The notes under the pieces: model-generated
Databases searched by the model: none
Seen by the model: the letters and a program-made list of their open reading frames with translations, nothing else
Told to the model about the DNA's origin: nothing
Shown here: one piece after another, positions 43,318-43,810 of the stretch
Layout of the letters: each line of letters begins with the position of its first letter
Numbering within the stretch: the first letter of the stretch is position 1
Assembly (NCBI GenBank): GCA_947581615.1
Contig: CANPVD010000101.1
Coordinates: 1 to 43,810, forward strand
DNA: 43,810 bases
Reading direction: 5' to 3'
From: Candidatus Humimonas hydrogenitrophica
GTDB lineage: Bacteria; Gemmatimonadota; Gemmatimonadetes; Palauibacterales; Palauibacteraceae
Position numbers and translations under genes: made by a program

Positions 43318-43810
43318 GTGACCAGCCCGATCCCGCGCGTGTACGCGCTCGTCCTCCTGACCGGCCTTCCCCTCCTCGCGGTGCGGGAAGCGTCGCTGGC
43401 TCGTGGACTGGACGAACTGCAGCGCGGCGCCGTGTACCTCTCGGCCATCGCGTCGTCGCTTCTGCTGGCCGGCATCACGGTCGCGGTGGCGGCGTGGCAG
43501 GATCTGTCCGCGGCGGGTCTCGGCTGGCGGGTCGGGGCTCCGGGACGCCTGGCCGTATGGGCGGGCGGCACGGCGGCGGCGGGTCTGGGCCTGGTGGCCA
43601 CGCTCACCTGGGTGTTCGTGCGAGCGGGAGGTGAGGAGAGCCCCGTGCTGCTCGGACTGATGCCCCGCACGGCCTCCGAGACGGGAACCTTCGTGCTCCT
43701 GTGCGTCGTGGCGGCCGTGTGCGAGGAGTACGTGTTTCGGGGCTTCGCCCTCGGGGTGCTGACGGCCTGGACCGGCTCGGCGTGGGCGGGGGCCGGCGTG
43801 GTGGCGCTCT
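43318..43810 (+). CDS. CPBP-family intramembrane protease (partial)
   Basis: The first 164 residues of a membrane protein cut by the window end. Hydrophobic segments include YALVLLTGLPLLAV, AVYLSAIASSLLLAGITVAVAA, LAVWAGGTAAAGLGLVATL and FVLLCVVAAVCEEYVFRGFALG. The last holds the CPBP (Abi/CAAX) motif 1, EExxxR, as EEYVFR (with F next), marking a Rce1-like protease. The His motifs of the active site lie beyond the window. The GTG at 43318 is chosen: GAGG lies upstream and the protein starts with a hydrophobic helix. Divergent from nadE. Confidence 0.75.
   Translation, partial: MTSPIPRVYALVLLTGLPLLAVREASLARGLDELQRGAVYLSAIASSLLLAGITVAVAAWQDLSAAGLGWRVGAPGRLAVWAGGTAAAGLGLVATLTWVFVRAGGEESPVLLGLMPRTASETGTFVLLCVVAAVCEEYVFRGFALGVLTAWTGSAWAGAGVVAL

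Overview
The window is a high-GC chromosomal segment with dense, short-spaced genes, frequent GTG starts and several GTGA stop/start overlaps. An ECF sigma factor beside a TPR-containing Ser/Thr kinase, a TolB-like/TPR membrane protein, a fused-subunit E1 dehydrogenase and many Tat or lipoprotein-exported proteins suggest a free-living aerobic bacterium of Gemmatimonadota type. That assignment is inference: there is no rRNA or marker gene here to fix it. No phage, insertion sequence or CRISPR array is visible.

Layout. 0-5 kb: a secreted Cache-like protein, a hotdog thioesterase coupled to a CYTH protein, a small membrane/coiled-coil protein, a Tat-exported epimerase, an OsmC protein and an NTF2-like lipoprotein. 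5-8.8 kb: two tandem paralogous membrane GGDEF-EAL proteins of equal length. 8.9-11.9 kb: an ArsA-like ATPase with an F420-reductase-like oxidoreductase, a DJ-1/PfpI protein, a lipocalin-like protein and tRNA-Ala. 12.2-16.7 kb: a fused alpha-beta E1 2-oxoacid dehydrogenase, a di-heme cytochrome c peroxidase lipoprotein and an unnamed lipoprotein. 16.9-20.1 kb: ECF sigma factor and membrane kinase. 20.2-23.1 kb: a DUF4031-like protein, a DMT permease that appears to start at CTG, a secreted protein with a PHM-like copper-ligand pattern, and a 7Fe ferredoxin.

23.4-31.95 kb is a coherent metabolic block: lipA, pdhA, pdhB, pdhC, lpd, lipB, sdaAB, sdaAA and a small membrane protein. Serine dehydratase would make pyruvate, LipB/LipA would install the lipoyl cofactor, and the E1/E2/E3 complex would make acetyl-CoA.

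32-35.8 kb: a hotdog thioesterase and a DUF2231-like membrane protein, tRNA-Glu with a near-consensus promoter and a terminator-like hairpin, a TolB/TPR protein, and a decayed PLP-dependent decarboxylase. 35.9-40.6 kb: a secreted protein made of two copies of one domain, then a tight operon of an NTT-like transporter, a Tat-exported aldo-keto reductase and an ATP-grasp ligase fused to an intact SET methyltransferase domain. This last operon is the strongest candidate for an undescribed system. 40.7-43.8 kb: ferritin, glutamine-dependent NAD synthetase with a long low-complexity linker, and the start of a CPBP-family membrane protease.

An identical perfect 20-bp palindrome lies in the only two convergent gene junctions longer than about 100 bp (14426-14445 and 20191-20210).
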